A stretch of 40,238 bases of DNA from DATKZM01 sp035527975 (GCA_035527975.1 DATKZM010000053.1:1-40238); one strand, 5' to 3'; counted from the first letter of the stretch, positions 26,308 through 34,613 are shown. A program made the numbers and translations. The notes: generated from the letters alone by a model not told the origin.

Positions 26308-27054
26308 TTACACCGCAAAAGCGCGCAGGGCCATGTAGAGGCCGAGCGCCAGCATGCCGAAGAAGAAGATCTGCCGGAACCGCGCCTCGGGGATGTGTTT
26401 GCGGATGCGCTGGCCGGCCGCCATGCCGAGCAGCGCCGGGACTAGCGCGGCGAAGGACAGGATGCCGAGTTCCTTGGGCATCATGCCGTGGCCGAGCAGC
26501 GACACGCCGAGCGCCACCGTTATGCAGGTGAAGACGATCCCCATCGTCTGGACGAAGATGTCGCGCGGCTGGCCGAGCGCCTGCAGGTAGAGCGAGCCGG
26601 GCACCACGAAAGAGCCCATGAGCCCGGCGATGAAGCCGGAGATGCCGCCGATGGCCGGCGCGAGCCAGGGCTCGAAGCGTCCCGGCGGCGGAATTTGCGG
26701 CGTCGCCAGGGCAATCGTGCAATAGACGCAGAGCATGATGCCAAAGAGCCCCGAGATCACCGCGGCGTCGGCGCCGGAAAGCACGCCCACGCCGAACCAG
26801 ACCCCGACCGCGGCGGTGACGATGAACACCGCGAGCCGGCGGGCGATGCGCTTGAAGGCGCCGCCGGCCACCGCCTGCCAGACATTGGTGACGAAGGCCG
26901 GGATCACGATCAGCGCCAGCCCCGCCTTGAGATCAAAGGTGGCGGCGAGCAGCGCGATCGAGATGGTCGGCAGGCCGATGCCGATGACGCCCTTGATGAA
27001 ACCCGCCAGGAGGAAGACGGCAGTGGCGACGACGAGGAATTCGGGGGTCCACAT
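26308..27054 (-). CDS. TauE/SafE-family membrane exporter
   Basis: 248 residues with about eight transmembrane segments in two related halves (FIKGVIGIGLPTISIALLAA and GGISGFIAGLMGSFVVPGSL), the sign of the TauE/SafE sulfite/sulfonate exporter family. It probably exports an anionic sulfur or carboxylate compound; the substrate is not defined. It is convergent with the moeB-type gene. No ribosome-binding site is seen before ATG 27054: the coding strand there is C-rich, and the other strand is a G-run tract. Confidence 0.85.
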   Translation of the reverse strand: MWTPEFLVVATAVFLLAGFIKGVIGIGLPTISIALLAATFDLKAGLALIVIPAFVTNVWQAVAGGAFKRIARRLAVFIVTAAVGVWFGVGVLSGADAAVISGLFGIMLCVYCTIALATPQIPPPGRFEPWLAPAIGGISGFIAGLMGSFVVPGSLYLQALGQPRDIFVQTMGIVFTCITVALGVSLLGHGMMPKELGILSFAALVPALLGMAAGQRIRKHIPEARFRQIFFFGMLALGLYMALRAFAV

Positions 27055-27056
27055 AT

Positions 27057-27108
27057 GGGCTGGCGGGTGGGCTGGTGGGTGGGCCGGTGGATGTGCTGGC
27101 GGGGGCTT
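27057..27108 (+). repeat. G-run tract with G-quadruplex potential
   Basis: GGG-CTGGC-GGG-T-GGG-CTGGT-GGG-T-GGG is at 27057-27083, with degenerate repeats of GGGCTGGTGGGT extending to 27108. It fits the G3+N1-7 quadruplex pattern and abuts the start of the TauE/SafE gene, with the G-rich strand as template. The biological role is unproven. Confidence 0.55.
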
Positions 27109-27159
27109 TTGACGAGGCGGGCCGCCGGTAGGGAAACAGGCCGGTATTGGCCGCGCATC

Positions 27160-27291
27160 CTAGTGTCCTGCCCCGAAAATTCGTACTACGAATTTCCGGG
27201 ACAAGCAGGCCACCAAATATTTGAATCTAGTGTGATTCAGCTCCCGAAGTTCGTCACATTGATGCGACGAACTTCGGAACCATCACACTAG
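27160..27291. mobile_element. Candidate MITE with CTAGTGT ends
   Basis: The segment starts CTAGTGTCCTG and ends CACACTAG, and an internal CTAGTGTGAT at 27227 pairs with ATCACACTAG at the end. It contains two nested hairpins: CCCCGAAAATTCGTA with TACGAATTTCCGGG (27171-27201), and CCGAAGTTCGTC with GACGAACTTCGG (27244-27277). It has no coding capacity. The inverted ends and hairpin content suggest a miniature element or a palindrome-rich repeat; a transposase partner is not seen. Confidence 0.45.
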
Positions 27292-27386
27292 TGGGTTTTC
27301 CCGCCAACGGGAGCGCGAATTGGGGGCCGCGAGAACTTCGATTGGACGTGAGGCGGAGCGACATCCGATTGCACCAGACCCTTTGA

Positions 27387-27474
27387 CGTCACCCCCGCGA
27401 ACGCGGGGGGTCCAGGGCCGTTTGAAAATACCTAGCCTGTCGTCCCTAGATTCCCGCTTTCGCGGGAATGACGA
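27387..27474. repeat. REPIN-like inverted repeat pair, copy D
   Basis: CGTCACCCCCGCGAACGCGG with GGTCCAGGG on the left, and GATTCCCGCTTTCGCGGGAA with TGACG on the right. Same architecture as the pairs near the GIY-YIG genes, with the left arm drifted. No gene is inside. Confidence 0.75.
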
Positions 27475-27629
27475 CGGTTGGGAGCTTAAGGTTCCGCCCG
27501 CTGGTACGCTCGTAACACCGCGCCTATATGCAATCCTCATTATTGCGAGTGCCCTGGACTGGACGGAGGCAGGCGCCCGATCCGTCGGAAAAAGCGCGAA
27601 AACTCGCAAAGACTTCTTGAAGGCTCGCC

Positions 27630-28163
27630 ATGAACCTCTTTCTGCGGCTGATCCGCGTCATCGTCGCGGCGCGCTTTCGCGGGCGCCTCGAGATCCTCGG
27701 CACCTCATCGGTGAGCTTCGTCGTCTGGCCGCACGATCTCGACCTGAACTTCCATATGAATAACGGCCGCTACCTCACCATCGCCGATCTGGGGCGCATG
27801 GACCTGGTCTCGCGCACGGGGATCCTGGGGCTGATGGTGAAGCGGCGCTGGCTGCCCGTTGTGGCCATGGCCTCGATCCGCTTCCGGGCCTCGCTGCTGC
27901 CTTTTCAGCGCTACCGGCTGCATACGCGCGTGGTCTGCTGGGACGAGAAATGGGTCTATATGGAGCAGCGCTTCGAGCGAAAGGGCGAGACCGTCGCGCT
28001 GGCATATGTGAAGGGCCTTTTCCGGGCGCGGAAGCGGACCCTGCGCAGCCGCGAGATCCTGGCCGCCCTTGGCCAGCAGCAGCGCTCGCCGCATATGCCG
28101 CCGGCGCTGGAAGCGCTCAAGCTTTCCGAGGGGCTGACGGCGGAGAAACCAGGGCGAGTTTGA
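27630..28163 (+). CDS. Hotdog-fold acyl-CoA thioesterase-like protein
   Basis: 177 residues of the thioesterase (4HBT-like, THEM6-related) superfamily. The hotdog signature WPHDLDLNFHMNNGRYLTIAD has the conserved D/N and the HMNN sequence at the active-site helix; VCWDEKWVYMEQRFERKGETVALAYVKGLF forms the later beta-sheet. Such proteins hydrolyse acyl-CoA or related thioesters in the cytoplasm; members of this branch often have no assigned substrate. It stands alone after the repeat-filled gap and is followed by an AT-rich stretch. Confidence 0.85.
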   Translation: MNLFLRLIRVIVAARFRGRLEILGTSSVSFVVWPHDLDLNFHMNNGRYLTIADLGRMDLVSRTGILGLMVKRRWLPVVAMASIRFRASLLPFQRYRLHTRVVCWDEKWVYMEQRFERKGETVALAYVKGLFRARKRTLRSREILAALGQQQRSPHMPPALEALKLSEGLTAEKPGRV

Positions 28164-28338
28164 GTACTATTCTTGTGAAAAGCAAATTATACTTATAATT
28201 TTTCTAAAATTTTAGTAAAAATTGAATAAAAAGCAAAGTGAATTGCAATAATGGTTACTTTTTTATTACACTTTTTATTTGACCAAATTTTAGAGAACCT
28301 CTATCTATTCGATCTCTAACGGATTGGAGGGCTGCACG
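28164..28338 (+). promoter_or_regulatory. AT-rich upstream region of the Flp pilin gene
   Basis: From about 28180 to 28320 the base composition falls to strongly AT-rich, with tracts such as TTTTTCTAAAATTTTAG and TTTTTTATTACACTTTTTAT, in a window otherwise very GC-rich. It lies directly before the pilin start and must hold its promoter. Such AT-rich leaders often bind MucR/Ros or nucleoid proteins in Alphaproteobacteria. No specific -35/-10 pair is claimed. Confidence 0.55.
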
Positions 28339-28533
28339 ATGATGAATTTTATCTCTCACCTGATGGTCGACGAGGCCGGCACAACGGCCATCGAATACGG
28401 GCTCATCGCAACATTCATCGCGATTGCCGCCATCACCGCGATGATGGCGCTGGACGTTTCGCTGCAGTCCATGTTCACGACAGTCGCCTCGCACGTCGAC
28501 GGGGCCGTCCAGGCGAGCGGCGGCACCAACTGA
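28339..28533 (+). CDS. Flp-type pilin
   Basis: 64 residues from ATG 28339, 8 bases after a GGAGG site. It is a class IVb Flp prepilin: a short leader MMNFISHLMVDEAG, prepilin cleavage after Gly14, and a mature start TTAIEYGLIATFIAIAAI with Glu at +5 and Tyr at +6, followed by a single hydrophobic helix and a polar C-terminus. It would be processed by a TadV/CpaA-type peptidase and polymerise into Flp/Tad pili for surface attachment. No tad/cpa assembly genes are in the window, so this is a stand-alone pilin copy. Confidence 0.93.
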   Translation: MMNFISHLMVDEAGTTAIEYGLIATFIAIAAITAMMALDVSLQSMFTTVASHVDGAVQASGGTN

Positions 28534-28543
28534 GCCGGCATTG

Positions 28544-28620
28544 CGGCCACCGATCACGGCCACCGATCACGGCCACCGATCAGGGCTGTCGATCACGGCC
28601 ATTGATCACGGCGCGCGATC
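28544..28620. repeat. 13-bp tandem repeat array with GATC
   Basis: Six units of 13 bp. The first three are CGGCCACCGATCA; the next read GGGCTGTCGATCA, CGGCCATTGATCA and a final CGGCGCGCGATC. Every unit keeps GATC. It lies just after the pilin stop and before the MFS gene end. It may serve as a spacer or binding array; the function is unknown. Confidence 0.75.
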
Positions 28621-28630
28621 GAAGCGAGCG

Positions 28631-29920
28631 TCAGGCGGATCGGGGCGGCTTGTCGGTGGTGCGGGTGTAGATCGCCGCGGCCACCAGAAGGATCGCGCCC
28701 AGCATGGCGAAGGCGCCGCGATAGGCGGTGACCGGAACGGCTCCACCGGCCGGGGTCAGCGCATCGATCAGGGCGCCGGTGGCGATCTGCAGCACGCCGA
28801 CCCCGGCGAAGGTGCAGAAATTGAGCGCGGTCAGGACGCGCCCCAACATCTCCTCACCAAAGAAGGCGCGGCCATGGGCCAAGATCTGGACATGCACCGC
28901 GCCGGCCATGGCAGCGCCGGCGAGCAGCGTCACTGCCAAGCCCAGCGGCGGCGCGCTGAGGGCTGACAGCGTCAGCAGCGCCGCCGCGCTGAGGCCGGCG
29001 CCGCTCATCACCAGGTACTTGCGCGTATTGAATACGCGGTCCAGCGGCCCGTAGATCGTCAGGCCGAGGATGCCGGCGAGGCTGAGGACAACCAGGAAGT
29101 TCCCCAGCATGATCGTGCCGAGGCCGTGGATACCGGTGAGATAAGGTCCGGCCCAGAGCCCGCGCACCGCCATGACCGAGCCGTAGGAGACAAAGCACAT
29201 CGCGAACAGCCCATGCATTTCGCGGAGCGCGAAGATCCGGCGCAGGCCGCGCAAGGTCTCGGGCAACGATTCGCGCTCGCGCCGGGTCCACGGATGGCCC
29301 GGCGGGGCATCGCGGACGACAGCGAAAATGACGATCGCGAGCGCCGCCGTCACCCCGGCCATGACCAGGTAGCCGCCGCGCCAGCCGACCCATTCGACAG
29401 CGGCCGCGAAGGGCGTGCCCGAAGCCAGCGTGCCGAGCCCGCTGACGGCGAAAGCGGCGGCCGAGATGGTGGCGAAACGGTGCGGCGCGAACCAGCGCCC
29501 GAAGAGCACCAGCCCGCCGACGAAGATCCCCGAGCATCCCGCCGCGATCAGCACCTGGCCCAGCACCAGGAGCGCCGGGGCGCGCGCCAGGCCGAATATG
29601 AGCGCGCCGGCGACCGCCAGGCTCATCAGCGACGGCACCACGAGGCGCGGCCCGTAGCGATCGAACAGAATGCCGACTGGAAGTTGCATCGCCGCGGCGG
29701 AGAGAAAATAGGCGCCGGTGAGCAGGCCCAGATTGGCCGCCGAGATCCCCGTCTCGGCCATGAAGTCGGGGGCGATGACCGCGATCGCGGTGCGGTAGAA
29801 CTGGCTGAGGATGAAGATCGCGATCAGGCTGGCGACCAAACCCGCGGCGAGCCGCGCAGGCGGCAAAGCGGCGGCGGGATCGGACGGTGCGTGGCTGCCG
29901 CCCGGCGATGCGTCGACCAT
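28631..29920 (-). CDS. Major facilitator superfamily transporter
   Basis: 429 residues with about 12 transmembrane segments and the MFS loop 2-3 motif in GILFDRYGPRLVVPSLMSL. The first half begins LVASLIAIFILSQFYRTAIAVIAPDFM, typical of MFS sugar/organic-anion/drug transporters. Direction and substrate are unknown. The 13-bp repeat array sits directly after its stop. It starts 27 bases after the SPOR lipoprotein stop on the same strand, so the two may be co-transcribed. Confidence 0.87.
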   Translation of the reverse strand: MVDASPGGSHAPSDPAAALPPARLAAGLVASLIAIFILSQFYRTAIAVIAPDFMAETGISAANLGLLTGAYFLSAAAMQLPVGILFDRYGPRLVVPSLMSLAVAGALIFGLARAPALLVLGQVLIAAGCSGIFVGGLVLFGRWFAPHRFATISAAAFAVSGLGTLASGTPFAAAVEWVGWRGGYLVMAGVTAALAIVIFAVVRDAPPGHPWTRRERESLPETLRGLRRIFALREMHGLFAMCFVSYGSVMAVRGLWAGPYLTGIHGLGTIMLGNFLVVLSLAGILGLTIYGPLDRVFNTRKYLVMSGAGLSAAALLTLSALSAPPLGLAVTLLAGAAMAGAVHVQILAHGRAFFGEEMLGRVLTALNFCTFAGVGVLQIATGALIDALTPAGGAVPVTAYRGAFAMLGAILLVAAAIYTRTTDKPPRSA

Positions 29921-29947
29921 GGCGTTACGGCCTGTTTCGGGGAATGC

Positions 29948-31807
29948 TCAGTCGGGCAGGCCGGGCAGCGCCTTCGACCGCTGGAAGGGGAGCTTGTCGG
30001 CACGCGACTTCGGCTTTTCGGCGCGGGCGCCAAAGCCGGGTTTGGCGTTAGCCGTGCCGCCGGGCTTGCTGTCGGACCGGATCGTCGACCGGGCGCTTGG
30101 GTTGGCGCCGGCTTTGGGATCAGGCTTGGCCCCCCTCGCGCCGGCGGCGGGGCTGACGGCGGAGGCTTTGCCCGCCGCGGCCGTGCCCGTCGGCGGCCGA
30201 TTGGCGGACTTTGTATCCGGCCGGCCTCGGGGATTGGCCTTGGTTCGGGCTCGGGTCGCGGGCCGTCTCGGCTTGGTGCGCGCTGCGTTGGGCGGCGTTG
30301 ACTTTGCCTTCGGGGCTTCTGCTTGCGGGGTGGCTGTCAGCGGTTTGGTCACGACGCGGCGCGATGCCGGCGTGCGCGCGGCGACTTGGCCGCGCGCGGC
30401 CATCAGCAGGCAGGCGACCCGGGCCGCGCGAAGGTTGGCGCAGACGCGTTTGGCCTGGGCGATGTTGGGATAGGGGCCAAGCTGGAGGCGGTAATAGACG
30501 CCTTTGCGGCCCAGATCGGCGCGGTTGACCGCGTGGGGTTGGCGGTCCAGCAGCGGCCCATGAGCGGCCACCAACACGGTCCAGGCGGCATGGCTTGCCT
30601 GGGGGCTTGGATTGGACGCAAGCTGGACCCAGAAACCCTTGGCGTTCCGGTCGGTGCGGCCGCCTGCCGCCTCGGCGATCTGGATGGGCCGGGCCGTCGC
30701 CGGGAACTTGCCCGTGCCCGGCGCAGGTCGGATCGCAGCGTCCTTGCGCAGGGCAGTGTTTCCGTGAGGTATCGGACCATGCGCGGCGATCCGGGTCACC
30801 GCCGCGTGGGCGGGGCCCTGTACTGTGACCTGGGGTGCTGTGACCGGACGTGCTGCAACCGGATTTGCGGCGACGAAGGCGATCCGCTCAGTGACGACGC
30901 TTCGCCGGGTGAGCGCGGTCCCGCTCGCGGCCCGACCGGCGGGCTCGAGCACCGGTGCTTTTGCGTCTTTGGCGACTATCGCGGTCTTGGAGGCTGCGGT
31001 CTTCGAAGTCGCAGGCGGCGCGGCCGCCAGCTTCTTTGCGCGGCGTTTGGCGGCGATCCGCTCTTCGGGGCCGGCTGCCGCCACAGTGGTCATGTGCCAC
31101 AGTTTGAGGAAGCGCGCCGACAGGCTGGTCCCGTCGCGGCGTGCGTCCTGCTTGCCCAGAGCGGTGACGGGCGCGCCGACGACGCGCCGCCAGATCGCTC
31201 CCGGTTCGCGCGCGGTTTGCTCGCGGGTCACCGCCGCATGCGGCACCAGGGGCGTCAGCCGCTCGGCAGCCATGCGGGCCAGGCGATCCAGCGCCACGGG
31301 GTCGGGCTTCTTGTCGATATTGGCGTCGATCTTGACGTCGGCGGCCACCGGATGCGTCGCGTGTTGGACCGCGGCGCCGACGCGTTTGCCTTGCGCATCA
31401 AGCAGCGCCCAGGCGATGCGGAGCCGCGGGACGGCGCCGGCGGTACCAGACGTGCCCGCAGCGCTCGGCGCCAGGGTCTCCAGGCGTCCGGTCAGGGTAT
31501 AGCTCGCCTTGCTGCGGCCATGCGTGCCGGCGGGGACGTCACGGTCGCGCAGCGCCTTGGCGACGCGCGCGTTCAGCAGCCAGTTTTTGGGCGCGCCCTC
31601 GATTCTGGCGACCGTCACGGGAGGTGTGATCCGCGCCGGGACGACCAGCTTGCCGGTGTCCTTGGTGGCGCTTGCCGTGGCGAAACGCCGGTCCTCGGCA
31701 CAGCCCGCGACAACCAGTGCCAAAGCGATGAAAGCCACCCCCGAAACGGGAAAACGGCGCCCGTGCTTACCAGGTTCGGTGGTCACGGATTGCTCTCGGG
31801 GGTTCAT
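29948..31807 (-). CDS. Large SPOR-domain lipoprotein
   Basis: 619 residues. A signal peptide ends in a lipobox LVVAGC with Cys36, so it should be a lipoprotein. Residues about 50-195 form a conserved-looking domain (TPPVTVARIEGAPKNWLLNA ... RLRIAWALLDAQGKRVG). A long Ala/Lys/Pro-rich linker follows, then a SPOR domain at about 391-470 (GFWVQLASNPSPQASHAAW, YYRLQLGPYPNIAQAKRVC) that binds denuded peptidoglycan. The last 150 residues are a low-complexity, basic Pro/Ala/Lys tail. It probably acts at the cell wall or septum. The domain after the lipobox was not recognised. Confidence 0.82.
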   Translation of the reverse strand: MNPREQSVTTEPGKHGRRFPVSGVAFIALALVVAGCAEDRRFATASATKDTGKLVVPARITPPVTVARIEGAPKNWLLNARVAKALRDRDVPAGTHGRSKASYTLTGRLETLAPSAAGTSGTAGAVPRLRIAWALLDAQGKRVGAAVQHATHPVAADVKIDANIDKKPDPVALDRLARMAAERLTPLVPHAAVTREQTAREPGAIWRRVVGAPVTALGKQDARRDGTSLSARFLKLWHMTTVAAAGPEERIAAKRRAKKLAAAPPATSKTAASKTAIVAKDAKAPVLEPAGRAASGTALTRRSVVTERIAFVAANPVAARPVTAPQVTVQGPAHAAVTRIAAHGPIPHGNTALRKDAAIRPAPGTGKFPATARPIQIAEAAGGRTDRNAKGFWVQLASNPSPQASHAAWTVLVAAHGPLLDRQPHAVNRADLGRKGVYYRLQLGPYPNIAQAKRVCANLRAARVACLLMAARGQVAARTPASRRVVTKPLTATPQAEAPKAKSTPPNAARTKPRRPATRARTKANPRGRPDTKSANRPPTGTAAAGKASAVSPAAGARGAKPDPKAGANPSARSTIRSDSKPGGTANAKPGFGARAEKPKSRADKLPFQRSKALPGLPD

Positions 31808-31952
31808 GGTGCGTGGATTGAATCACAAGCCTGAGTCCTTGCCTAGCCCCTTTTGTGGAAAACGGGGATAACTGCCTGGATATGGTTAATGACGCGAAAA
31901 ATGCGACTGTTTTCGTTTGCCGGCGCCGGCGAACCCGATTATGGTTAATCGC

Positions 31953-31963
31953 ATGATAATCAT
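31953..31963. promoter_or_regulatory. Candidate operator before the TetR gene
   Basis: ATGAT-A-ATCAT is an inverted repeat in an AT-rich stretch with TAATAT beside it, which could be a -10 element, 50-70 bases upstream of the TetR gene. Autoregulation by the encoded repressor is plausible but inferred from position. Confidence 0.35.
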
Positions 31964-32031
31964 AATATGATCTGGAACTCCGGGCCTGAAACCGGAGCTG
32001 AAATCCGGACATGATTAAGGGGGCGAATACG

Positions 32032-32733
32032 ATGCCAGGCACCACGCCAATCGACGCTCAGGCCGAGCCACAGGCCGACGCACACGCCGACACACGGGCC
32101 GAGATGCAATCGGGAACGCCGTCCAAGCGATCAGCCAAGGCTTCCGCCAATACGGGCATTCGGGCCAAGCGCAAGGCCGCATCGCGCGAGCGGATCCTGA
32201 AGGCGGCGGCGCGTCTGATCCGCGAAGAGGGCATGTCGGGGGCCGGCGTTGCCGAGGTGATGCAGGCCGCGGGCCTCACACACGGGGCGTTTTACAGCCA
32301 TTTTCGCGATAAGGATGCGATGCTGGCCGCCGCGCTCGAGCTGGCGACCGGACACCGCGAGGCCTGGCTGAACGGTGCCGAGGAGCTTCCTGAAACCGCC
32401 TGGATTGAGAAGATCGCCCGGCTTTATCTGAGCGAGGCGCACCGTGATACGCCGGGCGAGGGCTGCCCCTATCCGGTGCTGGCGGGCGAGATGGCGCAGG
32501 CCAATGCGCGCCTCAAGGACGCCTTCGAGCGCGAGATCCAGACCACCGTCGGCCGCATGGAAGAGCGCCTGTCGGACGAAGGCTTCATGACCGCGCGCGA
32601 CCGGGCCTATGGTCTGCTGGCGCTGTTGGTCGGCGCGATGGTGCTGTCGCGCGCCGGCAGCGACGAAAGCCGGACCGCCTTCCTCAATGGCGCGCGGCGC
32701 TTTGCCAGCGCAAATGCCCGCCGCGGCGTCTGA
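32032..32733 (+). CDS. TetR-family transcriptional regulator
   Basis: About 233 residues from ATG 32032; an ATG at 32011 is also possible. A charged, Ala-rich leader of about 45 residues precedes the TetR DNA-binding domain: RERILKAAARLIREEGMSGAGVAEVMQAAGLTHGAFYSHFRDKDAMLAAAL, with the recognition helix at THGAFYSHF. The C-terminal effector domain is long and helical. It is placed directly before the haloalkane dehalogenase gene in the same direction, so that gene and the two after it are the likely targets. Similar TetR-dehalogenase pairs regulate haloalkane use in soil bacteria. Confidence 0.88.
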   Translation: MPGTTPIDAQAEPQADAHADTRAEMQSGTPSKRSAKASANTGIRAKRKAASRERILKAAARLIREEGMSGAGVAEVMQAAGLTHGAFYSHFRDKDAMLAAALELATGHREAWLNGAEELPETAWIEKIARLYLSEAHRDTPGEGCPYPVLAGEMAQANARLKDAFEREIQTTVGRMEERLSDEGFMTARDRAYGLLALLVGAMVLSRAGSDESRTAFLNGARRFASANARRGV

Positions 32734-32799
32734 CGGGGCGCCGGCCCGCAATCTCGCTTTCGCCTCTTGATTTAGCGCCAACTCCAAGGAACGCGCCCA

Positions 32800-33693
32800 A
32801 TGACTGCGTCCATGACCGAGCCTATGACCGACATCGCCGCCGACCCTTATGAGCGCAAACGTGTCGCCGTGCTCGACAGCGAGATGGCCTATGTCGAGAC
32901 CGGATCGGGCGATCCGATCGTCTTTCTGCACGGCAATCCGACGAGCTCGTATCTGTGGCGCAACGTCATTCCACACTGCGAGACGATCGGCCGCTGCCTG
33001 GCGCCCGACCTGATCGGCATGGGCGACAGCGGCAAGAACCCGGCCGGCAGTTATCGCTTCGCCGACCACGCGCGCTATCTCGATGCCTGGTTCGAGGCTG
33101 CCGAAGTCGAGAACGCCGTGCTCGTCGTGCATGACTGGGGCGGGGCGCTCGGCTTTCACTGGGCCGCGCGCAATCCCTCGAAAGTGCGCGGGCTCGCCTA
33201 CATGGAAACCATTGTCACGCCATTGAGTTGGGACGACTGGCCGGAGAACGCCAAGAACATCTTCCAGGCCATGCGCTCGGAGGCGGGCGACGATCTGGTG
33301 CTGCAGAAGAATATCTTCGTCGAAGGCATCCTGCCCAACGCGGTGCTGCGCGGGTTGAGCGAAGAGGAGCACAACCGCTACCGCGCGCCCTTCGCCGAGC
33401 CCGGCGAGTCGCGACGCCCGACGCTGACCTGGCCGCGGCAGATCCCCATCGACGGCGAGCCGGGCGATGTGAAGGCGATCGTGGAGACGTCCGAAAAATG
33501 GCTTGCCGGCTCCGACGTGCCCAAGCTTTTCATCAATGGCGAGCCCGGCTCGATCCTGACCGGCCGCGCGCGCGAGGTCTGCCGCGCCTGGCCGAACCAG
33601 AGCGAGGTTACGGTCAAGGGCGCGCATTTCGTTCAAGAAGACAGCCCGCACGAGATCGGCGAGGCGGTGGCGCAATTCGTGAAGGGGCTTTAG
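32800..33693 (+). CDS. Haloalkane dehalogenase (HLD-II type)
   Basis: 297 residues, alpha/beta hydrolase. The catalytic set is visible: nucleophile D112 with W113 in VVHDWGGALGF, halide-holding N46 in HGNPTSSYLWRN, catalytic acid E136 in YMETIVTP, and H276 in KGAHFVQED. The Asp-His-Glu triad with Asn and Trp halide ligands marks subfamily HLD-II (DhaA/LinB-like). It cleaves a carbon-halogen bond of an alkyl halide with water, giving alcohol, halide and proton. The natural substrate is unknown. An AAGGAACG site lies before ATG 32800. Confidence 0.92.
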   Translation: MTASMTEPMTDIAADPYERKRVAVLDSEMAYVETGSGDPIVFLHGNPTSSYLWRNVIPHCETIGRCLAPDLIGMGDSGKNPAGSYRFADHARYLDAWFEAAEVENAVLVVHDWGGALGFHWAARNPSKVRGLAYMETIVTPLSWDDWPENAKNIFQAMRSEAGDDLVLQKNIFVEGILPNAVLRGLSEEEHNRYRAPFAEPGESRRPTLTWPRQIPIDGEPGDVKAIVETSEKWLAGSDVPKLFINGEPGSILTGRAREVCRAWPNQSEVTVKGAHFVQEDSPHEIGEAVAQFVKGL

Positions 33694-33748
33694 GTAACGG
33701 CGTGACTAGACGACCGACCAACTAGTACATAGAAACAGACGAGATCAG

Positions 33749-34579
33749 ATGGGAAATCGGGACGTGGACGGGACCTCAAACCAGGCGGTGGTGTTCTCCT
33801 CGGCGGACGGGATCGCCACGATCACGCTCAACCGGCCGCCGGCGCTGAACGCGCTCAATGCCGAGATGGTGACGGGGCTTGCCGAGGCGGTGCGGGCGGC
33901 CGGCGCCGACGATAGCGCGCGGGCGGTGGTGATCACCGGCGCGGGCGAGCACTTCATGGCGGGCGGCGACATCAAGTGGTTCAAGGAGCAGATCGACGCC
34001 GAGCCCGACAAGTCGGTGATAAAGCGCGAGTTCGAAGCCTTTATCCATCCGGTCCACGAGATCGTCACCGCCATGCGCGCCATGCCCAAGCCGATCGTGG
34101 CGGCGATCCGGGGCGCCTGCGCCGGCTTCGGGGTCAGCCTTGCCAGCGCCTGCGATCTTGGCATCGCGGCTGACGATGCGTTCTTCACGCTCGCCTACTG
34201 CCATATCGGCGTGAGCCCGGACGGCGGCTCGACCTATGCGCTGCCGCGCGCGGTAGGCTTGAAGCGCGCTTTCGAGATCGCGCTGCTGGGCGACCGGTTC
34301 GATGCCGCGGCAGCGAGGGAGGCTGGCCTGATCAACAAGGTCGTGCCGGCGGCTGACTTCGAGGGCGCCGTGGCCAAGCTCGCGGCGCGCCTGGCGGGCG
34401 GGCCATCGCATGCCTACGGCAACACCAAGGCGCTGTTGAACGCCTCGCTGGGATCGAGCCTGGCCGAGCAGCTCGACGCCGAGGCCAAGAGCTTCGCCGA
34501 CTGTGCGGGAACGCGCGATTTTGCCGAGGGCGTCACGGCCTTCGTGGAAAAGCGCCCGCCGATGTTTACAGGCGAGTAG
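33749..34579 (+). CDS. Enoyl-CoA hydratase/isomerase family protein
   Basis: 276 residues, crotonase fold. The oxyanion-hole segments HFMAGGDIKWF and GACAGFGVSLASACD are present. The usual first catalytic Glu position reads as part of SLASACD and the second has PDGGSTYALPRAVG with Asp, as in PaaG-like isomerases, so double-bond isomerase activity is more likely than classic hydration. It acts on enoyl-CoA esters in the cytoplasm. It starts 55 bases after the dehalogenase stop and belongs to the TetR-linked cluster. Confidence 0.87.
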   Translation: MGNRDVDGTSNQAVVFSSADGIATITLNRPPALNALNAEMVTGLAEAVRAAGADDSARAVVITGAGEHFMAGGDIKWFKEQIDAEPDKSVIKREFEAFIHPVHEIVTAMRAMPKPIVAAIRGACAGFGVSLASACDLGIAADDAFFTLAYCHIGVSPDGGSTYALPRAVGLKRAFEIALLGDRFDAAAAREAGLINKVVPAADFEGAVAKLAARLAGGPSHAYGNTKALLNASLGSSLAEQLDAEAKSFADCAGTRDFAEGVTAFVEKRPPMFTGE

Positions 34580-34613
34580 GCGGTATGACCGAAGGCAATA
34601 TCATCGCATTCTA

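Larger units (their letters stand above)
27055..27629. other. Repeat-filled intergenic region before the thioesterase gene
   Basis: About 575 bases without a gene. In order: a G-run tract (27057-27108), a candidate MITE (27160-27291) and REPIN-like copy D (27387-27474), then the thioesterase leader. No promoter could be fixed by eye. Confidence 0.5.

Noticed and set aside
30323..31834. A 503-codon plus-strand frame opposite the SPOR lipoprotein gene
   Set aside because: No recognisable domain or signal; the minus strand has a lipobox and a SPOR domain.
32131..33675. A 514-codon minus-strand frame opposite TetR and the dehalogenase
   Set aside because: It overlaps two clearly identified genes on the other strand and has no domain of its own.
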